52,544 nucleotides of DNA, taken from contig NZ_JAJFOW010000045.1 of the NCBI RefSeq assembly GCF_020731285.1, positions 1 to 52,544 of the forward strand, in the 5' to 3' direction. The position numbers and the translations under genes were made by a program. Below are positions 42,704-51,001 of the stretch, piece after piece. The notes below the pieces were generated by a model. That model saw nothing but the letters and a program-made list of their open reading frames with translations, made no database searches and was not told the DNA's origin. This stretch comes from Cohnella baijiui (GTDB lineage: Bacteria; Bacillota; Bacilli; Paenibacillales; Paenibacillaceae). How positions within the stretch are numbered: the stretch's first letter is position 1; each line of letters opens with the position of its first letter.

Positions 42704-43144
42704 ATGAATATCGCGTTTTTCCTTCTGCCCAAGCAGGAGGTAGTCTGCCTGCCGGAAAACGCCACGCTGCGCCAGACGCTGGAGAAGATGGAGCGCCACC
42801 GCTATACGGCCGTTCCCGTCATCAGCGAAGACGGCAAATACGTGGGTACCGTCACGGAAGGCGATTTGCTGTGGTACATGAGAAGCCATACCGAACTTTC
42901 TTTCGATCATACCCATCGGGTCGCACTGTCGGAAATCTCCCTGCGCCTGAACAATCGCGCCGTACGCATCGACGCGAACATGGAGGACCTGATTTCCCTC
43001 GCCAAGACCCAGAACTTTGTGCCGGTCGTCGACGACATGAACACGTTTATCGGCATCGTTCGCCGAAGCGACATCATCGATTACTGCGAGAGTCTCCTGC
43101 TCCCGTTCCAAACGGATGAAAAACGGGTAAAACGGGAAGCGTAA
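42704..43144 (+). CDS. Tandem CBS domain protein
   Basis: A 146-residue protein made of two CBS repeats. CBS1 has CLPENATLRQTLEKMERHRYTAVPVISEDGKYVGTVTEGDLL (about 14-56) and CBS2 has IDANMEDLISLAKTQNFVPVVDDMNTFIGIVRRSDII (about 87-123). Such stand-alone pairs bind adenine nucleotides, and some Firmicutes members bind c-di-AMP; the ligand here is unknown. GGAGGAGAGG precedes ATG 42704. Confidence 0.85.
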   Translation: MNIAFFLLPKQEVVCLPENATLRQTLEKMERHRYTAVPVISEDGKYVGTVTEGDLLWYMRSHTELSFDHTHRVALSEISLRLNNRAVRIDANMEDLISLAKTQNFVPVVDDMNTFIGIVRRSDIIDYCESLLLPFQTDEKRVKREA

Positions 43145-43158
43145 ATATGGAAAAGGTT

Positions 43159-43187
43159 GGCGGCAGCCCCGATCCGGGGCTGCCGCC
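43159..43187. other. Strong hairpin after the CBS gene
   Basis: GGCGGCAGCCCCG (43159-43171), loop ATC, CGGGGCTGCCGCC (43175-43187): a perfect 13-bp stem without a T-tract. It may stabilise the transcript end or act as a weak terminator. Confidence 0.6.
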
Positions 43188-43207
43188 TCCGCGTTGCGGG
43201 ACCGAAA

Positions 43208-43265
43208 TGCCCGCGGGAATCCGCCATCGCGCTAGCTGCGAGTGGCGCATGTCCTCCCGCGGGCA
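43208..43265. repeat. 11-bp inverted repeat before the amidohydrolase gene
   Basis: TGCCCGCGGGA (43208-43218) and TCCCGCGGGCA (43255-43265) are exact reverse complements, 36 bases apart, in the 184-base gap before the gene. Confidence 0.6.
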
Positions 43266-43328
43266 GCGCGGTTCCGCTCCATAGAGAGACCCGTCCGAGC
43301 GCGAACGGGCACACGCTGGAGGCTCAAG

Positions 43329-45317
43329 ATGACCGCAGACCATACGAACAAACGCAAAAAGAACCTCGCGCTGGGCGCGGGATTGGCCGCCGTTTTCCTC
43401 GCCGGGGCCGGCTGGCTTATGCTCAGCCTCTTCGGCCCGGCGGAAACGGCCGCGAGACGCCCGGAGGCCGCCGCGCGGCATGCGGGCAAACCACAGGGGG
43501 CAAGCGGGACGATCCGGGAAAACGGCGTCTCGGCAGATGGCGGAACGGCGCCGGCTGGGGCCGACGGCATCGACCGTCCGGCCGCGGCGGAGCTCGCGCG
43601 GACGTACGACCTCGTCATTCGGAACGGTCGGGTCGTCAATCCCGAGACGCAGCTCGACCGGACGGGACTGAACGTGGGGGTGGAGGGCGGTCGGATCGCC
43701 CTCGTCACGGATAAGCCCTTGAAGGGGCGCCGCGTCCTCGACGCAACCGGGCTTGTCGTTTCCCCCGGCTTTATCGACAACCTGTCCTACGATCCCAATC
43801 CGCTCGGCGTGTGGAATAAGATCGCCGACGGCGTCACCTCCAACATCGCCATGCACGGGGGCACGGACTCCCCGCGCAAATGGTACCCCTATTACGAGCG
43901 CAGCCGCCCGCCGCTCCATTACGGGGCATCCTTCTTCTACACGAAGGCCCGCAACAAGCTCGGCATCGGCCTCTATCAGCCGGCGACGCCGGAGCAGACG
44001 GCCAAGCTCGTTCGCGAAGCGGAGCAGGCACTGAACGACGGGGTGCTCGGCATCTCGTTCAGCCTGGAGTACGTGCCCGGCATCGGGGCGTCGGAGATCG
44101 TGCCGCTCATGAAGCTCGCCTACAAATACAACGTGCCGGTATACTTCCACGCGCGCTACTCCGATATGGAGGAGCCGGGAACGAATATGGACGCCATCAA
44201 CGAAATCATCGGCTATGCCCGCACGACGGGCGCCTCCGTGCACGTCGACCACATCAACAGCACCGGCGGCACCTTTTCGATGAAGCAGTCGCTCGGCATG
44301 CTGGACGCGGCCAGGCAGGAGGGGCTCGACATCACCGCCTGCACCTACCCGTATGACTACTGGGGGACGTATCTGAACTCGGCGCGCTTCGACGACGGCT
44401 GGCAGCGGAGGTTCCGCATCACCTATCACGATCTGCAGATCGCCGGGACGCGGGACCGGCTGACGGCGACGACATTCGGCGAGTTCCGCAAGCAGGGCAA
44501 GCTCGCCGTCGCCTACGCGATCCCGCAGTCGGATATCGACGACTCGCTGACGGCGCCGTTCGTCATGATCGGCAGCGACGCGATCCTCGAGCCGGGCAAC
44601 AACAACCATCCCCGCGCTTCGGGGACGTTCGCCCGCACGCTGGGCTTGTATGTGCGAGAGCATCAGGTGCTGACGCTGACGGACGCGATCGCCAAAATGT
44701 CGCTCATGCCCGCCCAGCGGCTGGAGCGGCAGGTGCCCGCGATGCGCAAGAAGGGGCGGATTGCTCGAGGCATGGATGCGGACCTCGTCGTCTTCGACGC
44801 CGGAAAGGTGAGCGACCGGTCGACGGTGGAGAGGCCGGAGCTGACGTCGACGGGCATCCGCTACGTGGTCGTCGGGGGGAAGGTGGTCCTGGACGAACGC
44901 GGCCTGCACAAGCAGGCGATCGCCGGACGTCCGGTGAAGAGCGAATTCGCGCGGATGCCGGACAAGCCGGCGGGCATGCTCGACCTGGACGGCCCCCGGG
45001 TGCCGCTTGTCCGCTACCGGGGCACCCTCTACTTCGACGCGGCCGCGCTGCGGACGGCCGGCTACCGGACCGAGTGGGACGACAAGACGCATACGCTGAA
45101 GCTGGCGGAGGGCGAGCCGGCGCGGCTGGCAGCCCCGGCTTCGACGCCCGCGGCCGGCGAATTGATGCTGGAGCGGGGTCATCGTCTCGCATGGGAGGGA
45201 GGGGCCGCAGAGCTGCTCTCGATCGGCAACCGGGAGTACGCGCCCCTGTCGACCTTGCGGCATTTCGGGTGGATATTGGCAAACGAGGGCGACGACTGGC
45301 AAGCCGATCGGGCATGA
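43329..45317 (+). CDS. Membrane-anchored amidohydrolase (D-aminoacylase/dihydroorotase-like) with C-terminal domain
   Basis: A 662-residue exported protein. An N-terminal membrane anchor (LALGAGLAAVFLAGAGWLML, about 12-31) precedes a linker. From about residue 95 an amidohydrolase barrel begins: DLVIRNGRVVNPET and GLVVSPGFIDNLSYD. Metal-site candidates are H274 (FHARYSD), H305/H308 (HVDHIN) and D417 (GSDA). The usual HxH after GFID is absent (N151-L152-S153-Y154-D155). The C-terminal ~120 residues resemble a copper-amine-oxidase-like wall-binding domain. It probably acts on D-amino-acid amides outside the cell if active. GGAGG precedes ATG 43329. Confidence 0.75.
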   Translation: MTADHTNKRKKNLALGAGLAAVFLAGAGWLMLSLFGPAETAARRPEAAARHAGKPQGASGTIRENGVSADGGTAPAGADGIDRPAAAELARTYDLVIRNGRVVNPETQLDRTGLNVGVEGGRIALVTDKPLKGRRVLDATGLVVSPGFIDNLSYDPNPLGVWNKIADGVTSNIAMHGGTDSPRKWYPYYERSRPPLHYGASFFYTKARNKLGIGLYQPATPEQTAKLVREAEQALNDGVLGISFSLEYVPGIGASEIVPLMKLAYKYNVPVYFHARYSDMEEPGTNMDAINEIIGYARTTGASVHVDHINSTGGTFSMKQSLGMLDAARQEGLDITACTYPYDYWGTYLNSARFDDGWQRRFRITYHDLQIAGTRDRLTATTFGEFRKQGKLAVAYAIPQSDIDDSLTAPFVMIGSDAILEPGNNNHPRASGTFARTLGLYVREHQVLTLTDAIAKMSLMPAQRLERQVPAMRKKGRIARGMDADLVVFDAGKVSDRSTVERPELTSTGIRYVVVGGKVVLDERGLHKQAIAGRPVKSEFARMPDKPAGMLDLDGPRVPLVRYRGTLYFDAAALRTAGYRTEWDDKTHTLKLAEGEPARLAAPASTPAAGELMLERGHRLAWEGGAAELLSIGNREYAPLSTLRHFGWILANEGDDWQADRA

Positions 45318-45375
45318 AGGGCTAGGCCTCGCCATCAATCGCGCGAATCCGGCGCGGGAATACGCTTCCAGACGG

Positions 45376-45404
45376 CCGCAGGCGCCGACGCCTGCGGTTT
45401 GTTG
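45376..45404 (+). terminator. Terminator after the amidohydrolase gene
   Basis: CCGCAGGCG (45376-45384), loop CCGA, CGCCTGCGG (45389-45397), then TTTGTTGT. Confidence 0.65.
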
Positions 45405-45429
45405 TCGTTCGATTGGACATAATCCTCAA

Positions 45430-45460
45430 TTGCAGGCGGGGCGCGGATTTGTGCTATAAT
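45430..45460 (+). promoter_or_regulatory. Promoter of the MazG-like/DUF2232/gdpP/rplI/dnaB operon
   Basis: TTGCAG (45430-45435) and TATAAT (45455-45460), 19 bases apart. The -10 is consensus and has a TGC extension, which compensates for the long spacing. Confidence 0.6.
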
Positions 45461-45528
45461 GAGTGGTACAGCTTTGGAGCCGAAGACAAACTTGCGTGCC
45501 GTTAGATCACCCAGTAGGGGGGAGCGCA

Positions 45529-45840
45529 ATGTCCCAGACCGAACGCGACCTGGACGTGGCGGGCAGAGCCCGATTGATCGAGTGGTTGAAGAGCGAAGTG
45601 GTGGATCAGGTATCCCGGCTGTTCAAAGCGATGTGGGACGGCAGTGCCGTCCGCATTACCGACAGTCTGGCCGGACTGATCGCGAGCGGCTACATCCTGG
45701 GCAGGCGCCTCGGGGTATCCTATCGCGACCTGGACGGCGCGATCGCCGACAAGCTCGCCAGGCTGAAGCAAGAAGGACATCAGCTGGAGGACCACTATCG
45801 GGATCTCTCGGCCTTAGAAGAACACATACGCAAGAGGTGA
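45529..45840 (+). CDS. MazG-like family protein
   Basis: A 103-residue all-helical protein: RARLIEWLKSEVVDQVSRLFKAM, then DSLAGLIASGYILGRRLGVSY and DGAIADKLARLKQEGHQLE. It resembles the small MazG-like family seen before yybS in Paenibacillaceae; the acidic metal-binding set of true MazG pyrophosphatases is incomplete. Start at ATG 45529 behind GGGGGGAG. Function unknown. First gene of the operon. Confidence 0.7.
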   Translation: MSQTERDLDVAGRARLIEWLKSEVVDQVSRLFKAMWDGSAVRITDSLAGLIASGYILGRRLGVSYRDLDGAIADKLARLKQEGHQLEDHYRDLSALEEHIRKR

Positions 45841-45845
45841 CCCCT

Positions 45846-46751
45846 TTGAACATGGGTTGGAAGTCGCTGGCTTGGAGTGCCGCGGCATTGGTATTGCTGC
45901 TTAGCATCGCTACTTCGTTAAGCGGCATTACGCTGTTTTTGCTCATGACGCCGCTGGTTGTGCTGTATACGATGCTCAAGCCGGTGTCTTTCGCGGTTCA
46001 CATCGTCGCGATCGCAGCCGTCGCCTATTTGATGCTAGGAAGCGCGGGCGCCATCGCGTTGACGTTCGGATTTTTCTTTTTGGTGCCGTCCATCGTCATG
46101 GGCCACCTCTACAAGCGAAGAGCCAAAGCGAAGACGGTTGTCATGGTTGGCTTCCTCGTCCTGCTCGCCCAACTGCTGACGGAGCTTGCACTGTTCTCGG
46201 CGCAGTACAACATCGATTTCTCCGCCCAACTGGCCACCTTTATCGAAGACTGGATGAAGCAGATGCAGGCGAACGACCTCATCGCCGGCGACTGGGCCAC
46301 CGCGGCCACGTCGATCGGCGACGCGATCGTGCGGATGCTGCCGACGCTGCTGCTGCTCACATCGTTCCTGATCGCGATCGTGACCCACGCTTTGTCCCGC
46401 CGGGCGCTCGCGATGTCGGGCATCGTGGCGCCGGCGCTCCCCGAGATGAAGACGTGGATGCTGCCGCGGAGCCTGGTCTTTTATTACCTCATTGCCGTGA
46501 TCCTGAGCTATGCCGTCCCGGCGAGCAGCACCGGCTTCTGGAGTGCCGTCGCTTCGAATGCGATGCCGATCCTGCAATTCGCTTTTACCGTCCAGGCGAT
46601 GGCGTTTTTCTTTTATCTCGCCGGCGCCAAGCAGTGGCCGAAGATCATTCCGATCGTGCTGATGATCCCGGTGCTGCTGTTCCCTCCGTTCTATCTGATC
46701 GGACTGCTCGACGTGGCGTTCCCGCTGCGCAAGTATTTCGCGAAGAAGTGA
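45846..46751 (+). CDS. DUF2232 family membrane protein (YybS-like)
   Basis: A 301-residue protein with about eight membrane helices. Paired Gly/Ala-rich segments such as ALVLLLSIATSLSGITLFLL and FFFLVPSIVMGHLYKRRAKA are visible, together with the family end FLIGLLDVAFPLRKYF-type (here YLIGLLDVAFPLRKYFAK). YybS lies next to yybT/gdpP and rplI in Bacillus too. The TTG start at 45846 sits 5 bases after AGAGGTGA; ATG 45852 is an alternative. Function unknown. Confidence 0.8.
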   Translation: MNMGWKSLAWSAAALVLLLSIATSLSGITLFLLMTPLVVLYTMLKPVSFAVHIVAIAAVAYLMLGSAGAIALTFGFFFLVPSIVMGHLYKRRAKAKTVVMVGFLVLLAQLLTELALFSAQYNIDFSAQLATFIEDWMKQMQANDLIAGDWATAATSIGDAIVRMLPTLLLLTSFLIAIVTHALSRRALAMSGIVAPALPEMKTWMLPRSLVFYYLIAVILSYAVPASSTGFWSAVASNAMPILQFAFTVQAMAFFFYLAGAKQWPKIIPIVLMIPVLLFPPFYLIGLLDVAFPLRKYFAKK

Positions 46752-46835
46752 ACCTCTCGGTGCGCGATGGTATTTTGGCGGATCGGTATTAACGAAGGCA
46801 CGGCAGCGTGCCGGTTCTGAGGAGCGAAGCTTTAC

Positions 46836-48824
46836 ATGCCCAAGTTTCTCGTTCAGCGATGGCACGGCATGCACAACGTCTGGGCGCTCGTTCTCATCCT
46901 TCTGCTCACGGTGGCCCTCACCTGGTTCCAGTGGATACTCGGACTCGTGGCCCTCGTGCTGGGCGGAGCGGTCGCCTTTTACGCCTTGATGGCGGAGCGC
47001 GCGTTTCGCAAAGATTTGAACGATTACGTCCTGACGCTGTCTTACCGGATCAAAGGCGTCGGCAACGAAGTCATCGGCCATCTGCCGTTCGGCGTCATCC
47101 TCTACAACGAAGACAAGGAAGTCCAATGGCATAATGCCTTTATTACGACCGTGACGGGGCGCCCCTCCGTCGTCGGCGTCCCGCTCGCCGAGTTGTTTCC
47201 CGGCCTGCCTCAGGCCAAGGAAAAGGACAAAGAGAAGGACAAAGACAAGGAAGCGCCCAAATGGGAGACGACCGTCGGCGGACGGGTCTACGAGCTTCAT
47301 TTCCGCGCGCAGGAGCGGATGCTCTTCGTGATCGACGTGACCGAGCGGTGGACGCTCGCCAAGCGCTACGAGGACGAGAAGCTCACGCTCGGCATCGTCA
47401 TGATGGACAATCTCGAGGAAGTCGCCCAAGGCATGGACGACCAGCAGCGGGCGCTCATGCTGTCCAAGGTGACCGGCGAGATCACCGAATGGGCGCAAAA
47501 GTACGGCCTGTACCTTCGCCGGCTGTCCTCGGACCGCTACCTGGTCATCACCAACCAGCTCGCGCTGCGCCAGCTGGAGCAGTCGCGGTTCGAGCTGCTG
47601 GACGACGTGCGGGAGCAGACGATGAACCTCAAGCTGCCCATGACGCTCAGCATCGGCTTCGCCTCCGGCGCGGACAACATCTCCGAGCTCGGCCAGCTGG
47701 CGCAGGGCAGCCTCGATATCGCGCTCGGCCGGGGCGGCGACCAGGCGGTCGTCAAGTTCGGTCAGCGGCAGAGCTTTTACGGCGGCAAGAGCAACGCCAT
47801 CGAGAAGCGCACGCGCGTGCGGGCCCGCGTCATCTCCCACGCGCTGCGCGACCTGATGAAGGAGAGCGACCACATCGTCATCATGGGGCACAAGATGCCC
47901 GATATGGATGCGGTCGGCGCGGCGATCGGGGTGCTCAAGGCGGCGCAGCAGTTCGGCAAGGAAGCGTTCATCGTGGTGGAGGGCGTGAATCCGGCGATCC
48001 AGCGGATGATGGACATGCTGAAGGAAGACGAGAAGCTCTACCGCCGGTTCATCACCCCTGAGCAGGGGCTGCAGCTCACCTCCAAGCGATCGCTCGCCGT
48101 CGTGGTCGACACCCACCGGGCGTCGATGGTCGCCGAGCCTAGGCTGCTGCAGCAGACGGACCGGATCGTCATCGTGGACCATCACCGGCGCAGCGAGGAA
48201 TTCATCGAGGACGCGGTGCTCGTGTACATGGAGCCTTACGCCTCGTCCACCTGCGAGCTCGTCACGGAGCTGCTGCAGTACATCCACGAGCGCGTCGTGC
48301 TGGAGGTCCGCGAGGCGACCGCGCTGCTCGCGGGCATCACGGTCGACACTAAGAGCTTCGCCATGCGCACCGGTTCGCGGACGTTCGAGGCCGCTTCGTT
48401 TCTGCGCCGCAACGGCGCCGATCCGGCGCTCATTCAGCGGATGCTGAAGGAAGACCTCGAAGAGTACATCAAAAAAGCCGAAATCATCCGCAACGCGGAG
48501 ACGTATCTGGATCATATCGCGATCGCGGCGGCGGATCCGGCCAAGCCGATCCCGCAGCTGCTCATCGCCCAAGCGGCGGACACGCTGCTGAACATGACGG
48601 GCATCCGCGCTTCGTTCGTCATCGGGCTCCGTCCGGACGGCACGATCGGCGTCAGCGCGCGGTCGCTCGGACAAATCAACGTGCAGGTCGTCATGGAACG
48701 GCTTGGCGGCGGCGGGCATTTGACCAATGCCGCCTGCCAGATGCAGGGGACGATCGAGGAAGCCGAAGCCAAACTGAAGCAAGTGCTTAGCGATATTCAT
48801 GGGGAAGAGGGGTTGTTCGAATGA
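46836..48824 (+). CDS. gdpP: Cyclic-di-AMP phosphodiesterase GdpP
   Basis: A 662-residue membrane enzyme that degrades c-di-AMP to pApA and so controls K+ and osmolyte balance. Two N-terminal membrane helices (about 15-55) precede a PAS-like domain (about 75-165) with an unusual charged insert KEKDKEKDKDKE. A degenerate GGDEF (about 170-310) and the DHH/DHHA1 unit follow: MGHKMPDMDA (350-359), DHH (448-450) and GGGGHLTNAAC near the end. All DHH metal residues are intact. Its stop overlaps rplI by four bases. Confidence 0.96.
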   Translation: MPKFLVQRWHGMHNVWALVLILLLTVALTWFQWILGLVALVLGGAVAFYALMAERAFRKDLNDYVLTLSYRIKGVGNEVIGHLPFGVILYNEDKEVQWHNAFITTVTGRPSVVGVPLAELFPGLPQAKEKDKEKDKDKEAPKWETTVGGRVYELHFRAQERMLFVIDVTERWTLAKRYEDEKLTLGIVMMDNLEEVAQGMDDQQRALMLSKVTGEITEWAQKYGLYLRRLSSDRYLVITNQLALRQLEQSRFELLDDVREQTMNLKLPMTLSIGFASGADNISELGQLAQGSLDIALGRGGDQAVVKFGQRQSFYGGKSNAIEKRTRVRARVISHALRDLMKESDHIVIMGHKMPDMDAVGAAIGVLKAAQQFGKEAFIVVEGVNPAIQRMMDMLKEDEKLYRRFITPEQGLQLTSKRSLAVVVDTHRASMVAEPRLLQQTDRIVIVDHHRRSEEFIEDAVLVYMEPYASSTCELVTELLQYIHERVVLEVREATALLAGITVDTKSFAMRTGSRTFEAASFLRRNGADPALIQRMLKEDLEEYIKKAEIIRNAETYLDHIAIAAADPAKPIPQLLIAQAADTLLNMTGIRASFVIGLRPDGTIGVSARSLGQINVQVVMERLGGGGHLTNAACQMQGTIEEAEAKLKQVLSDIHGEEGLFE

Positions 48825-49264
48825 AAGTCATTTTCCTGCAAGACGTGAAGGGCCAGGGCAAGAAGGGCGAAATCAAGGACGTATCCGAAGGCTACGCGCG
48901 CAACTTCCTGCTGCCGAAGGGCGTCGTTCAGATCGCCACGGAAGGCGCAAAGAAGACGCTGGACCAGAAGGTGCTCTCCGAGCAGAAGCGCAAGGAGCGC
49001 GAGAAGGAGGAGGCCAAGGCGCTCGCCGCCAAGCTGGAGGAGATGACGATCGTCATCAAGGCGAAGGCCGGCGAGGGCGGACGGCTGTTCGGCGCGATCA
49101 CGAGCAAGCAGATCGCCGAGGCGCTCGAAAAGCAGAAGATCGTCGTCGACAAGCGCAAGATCGAGCTCGCCGATCCGATCCGCACGCTGGGCGTGACCAA
49201 GGTGCCGCTCAAGCTGTATCCCGATGTGAAGGGCACGCTGAGCGTACAGGTCGTGGAGGAATGA
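48821..49264 (+). CDS. rplI: 50S ribosomal protein L9
   Basis: A 147-residue L9: N-terminal MKVIFLQDVKGQGKKGEIKD and GYARNFLLPKG, a long charged connecting helix (about 40-80) and the C-terminal domain with GRLFGAITSKQIAEALEKQ. ATGA overlap with gdpP suggests coupled translation. Conserved position before the replicative helicase. Confidence 0.97.
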   Translation: MKVIFLQDVKGQGKKGEIKDVSEGYARNFLLPKGVVQIATEGAKKTLDQKVLSEQKRKEREKEEAKALAAKLEEMTIVIKAKAGEGGRLFGAITSKQIAEALEKQKIVVDKRKIELADPIRTLGVTKVPLKLYPDVKGTLSVQVVEE

Positions 49265-49268
49265 GGCC

Positions 49269-50645
49269 ATGACCGGCAGCGGGGAACAGCTAGGCTTTGA
49301 CCGCGTCCCGCCGCAAAATCTCGAAGCCGAGCAGGCGGTGCTCGGCGCGATCCTGCTGGAGACCGAGGCGCTCATCACGGCGATGGAGCGGGTTCGGACG
49401 GAGGACTTCTACAGCGTGGCGCACCAGCGCATCTTCGAGGCGATGGTCGATCTCGGCGAGGACAATCAGCCGCTCGACCTGATCACGCTGACGGCGATGC
49501 TGCAGGACCGCGGCCAGCTCGAGGAGATCGGCGGTGTTACGTACTTGGCCAAGCTGGCCAACGCGGTGCCGACCGCGGCGAACGTGGACTACTACGCGCA
49601 GATCGTCGAGGAAAAGTCGATGCTGCGTCGCCTCATCCGCACCGCCACGCAGATCGTCAGCAGCGGCTTCGCGGCGGACGAGGACGTCAGCGCGCTGCTG
49701 AACGACGCTGAGCAGCGCATCCTGGAGCTGTCGAACCGGCGGGCGTCGTCGGGCTTCATCAGCATCCGCGACGTCCTGATGGACGTTTTTGAACGCGTCG
49801 AGTTCCTGTTCAACCACAAGGGAGGCGTTACCGGCATCCCGTCGGGCTTCCCGGATCTCGACAAGATGACGTCCGGCTTCCAGCGCAACGACTTGATCAT
49901 CGTGGCGGCCCGCCCTTCGGTCGGCAAGACGGCGTTCGCGCTGAACATCGCGCAAAACGTCGCCGTGCGCGCGGGTGAGACCGTCGCCATCTTCAGCCTC
50001 GAAATGTCGGCGGCCCAACTCGTGCAGCGGATGATCTGCGCCGAGTCGAACGTGGACGCGGGCCGCATGCGGACGGGCTTTCTCGAAGGCGACGACTGGG
50101 AGAAGCTGTCGATGGCGATCGGCTCGCTCTCCGAGGCGCAGGTGTACATCGACGATACGCCAGGCATCACAGTCGCCGAGTTGCGGGCCAAGTGCCGTCG
50201 GCTCAAGAAGGAAAAGGGCCTCGGCATGATCCTCATCGACTATCTGCAGCTCATTCAGGGACGGGGCAAGCCGGGGGAGAACCGGCAGCAGGAAGTCTCG
50301 GAAATCTCCCGTACGCTGAAGCAGATCGCGCGGGAGCTCGAGGTGCCCGTCATCGCCCTGTCGCAGCTGTCGCGGGGCGTCGAGCAGCGGCAGGACAAAC
50401 GTCCGATGATGTCCGACCTTCGGGAGTCGGGCTCGATCGAGCAGGACGCCGATATCGTCGCGTTCCTGTACCGGGACGACTACTACAATCACGACACCGA
50501 GAAGAAAAACATCATCGAAATCATCATCGCCAAGCAGCGGAACGGTCCGGTCGGGACGGTCGAACTGGTGTTCCTGAAAAACTTCAACAAATTCGTCAGC
50601 CTTGATCGCGCGCATGGCGAATCCGTAGTCGGGAATGCTTCCTAA
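49269..50645 (+). CDS. dnaB: Replicative DNA helicase (DnaB family, dnaC in Bacillus)
   Basis: A 458-residue hexameric helicase that unwinds the fork and recruits primase. The N-terminal domain has PPQNLEAEQAVLGAIL. The RecA-like C-domain has Walker A ARPSVGKTAFALNIA (about 214-228), FSLEMSAAQLVQRM, Walker B GMILIDYLQLI, SQLSRGVEQRQDKRPMMSDLRESGSIEQDAD and IIAKQRNGPVG. No intein is present in this copy. Five bases follow rplI before this gene. Confidence 0.97.
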   Translation: MTGSGEQLGFDRVPPQNLEAEQAVLGAILLETEALITAMERVRTEDFYSVAHQRIFEAMVDLGEDNQPLDLITLTAMLQDRGQLEEIGGVTYLAKLANAVPTAANVDYYAQIVEEKSMLRRLIRTATQIVSSGFAADEDVSALLNDAEQRILELSNRRASSGFISIRDVLMDVFERVEFLFNHKGGVTGIPSGFPDLDKMTSGFQRNDLIIVAARPSVGKTAFALNIAQNVAVRAGETVAIFSLEMSAAQLVQRMICAESNVDAGRMRTGFLEGDDWEKLSMAIGSLSEAQVYIDDTPGITVAELRAKCRRLKKEKGLGMILIDYLQLIQGRGKPGENRQQEVSEISRTLKQIARELEVPVIALSQLSRGVEQRQDKRPMMSDLRESGSIEQDADIVAFLYRDDYYNHDTEKKNIIEIIIAKQRNGPVGTVELVFLKNFNKFVSLDRAHGESVVGNAS

Positions 50646-50680
50646 CAGGGGCCCCGGCGACTTCATAGGGGATGCCGGTC

Positions 50681-50705
50681 CGCCCTCTTTTCGCAAGAGG
50701 GCGGC
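50681..50705 (+). terminator. Possible terminator after the helicase gene
   Basis: CCGCCCTCTT (50681-50690), loop TTCGC, AAGAGGGCGG (50696-50705): perfect 10-bp stem, but no T-tract follows. Confidence 0.5.
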
Positions 50706-50779
50706 TTCGTGCTGGCTCAAAAGCCAAAGTCGGCTGGGGAACGGGGCGAAAGCGCGCTCACGCGGTTTTTCTTTGAATG

Positions 50780-50823
50780 ATTTCCGAACAATCATATGGA
50801 CGCTTGTTTAATTGTTCGCCTTT
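50780..50823. promoter_or_regulatory. Pair of PurR boxes upstream of purA
   Basis: ATTTCCGAACAAT (50780-50792) matches the Bacillus PurBox AWWWCCGAACWWT at every position. ATTGTTCGCCTTT (50811-50823) is the inverted partner, 11/13. An inverted pair just before the promoter is the usual layout for PurR repression of purA relieved by PRPP. Confidence 0.85.
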
Positions 50824-50826
50824 TTG

Positions 50827-50855
50827 TTGACTTCCCGTCGGCCGCTTGCTACACT
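50827..50855 (+). promoter_or_regulatory. Promoter of purA
   Basis: TTGACT (50827-50832), 17-nt spacer, TACACT (50850-50855) with a TGC extension. The second PurR box ends 4 bases before the -35, so bound PurR would block it. Confidence 0.75.
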
Positions 50856-51001
50856 AATCATGCCGCTTCAGCGGCCATTTGCCGTCCGTCGGGACCGATC
50901 GACCGTTCCCGATGCGTTTGTCGTGCGCGCGCAGCGCCCGCGACCGACCGGTACGGCATCATCATGCCGGCGGATCGAATCGGCCGGATGGAGGGATTGC
51001 A

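Noticed and set aside
50879..51001. N-terminal extension of purA by 41 codons
   Set aside because: The extension runs through the leader just after the promoter, has no family similarity, and the TTG at 51002 has a strong site and gives the standard 428 residues.
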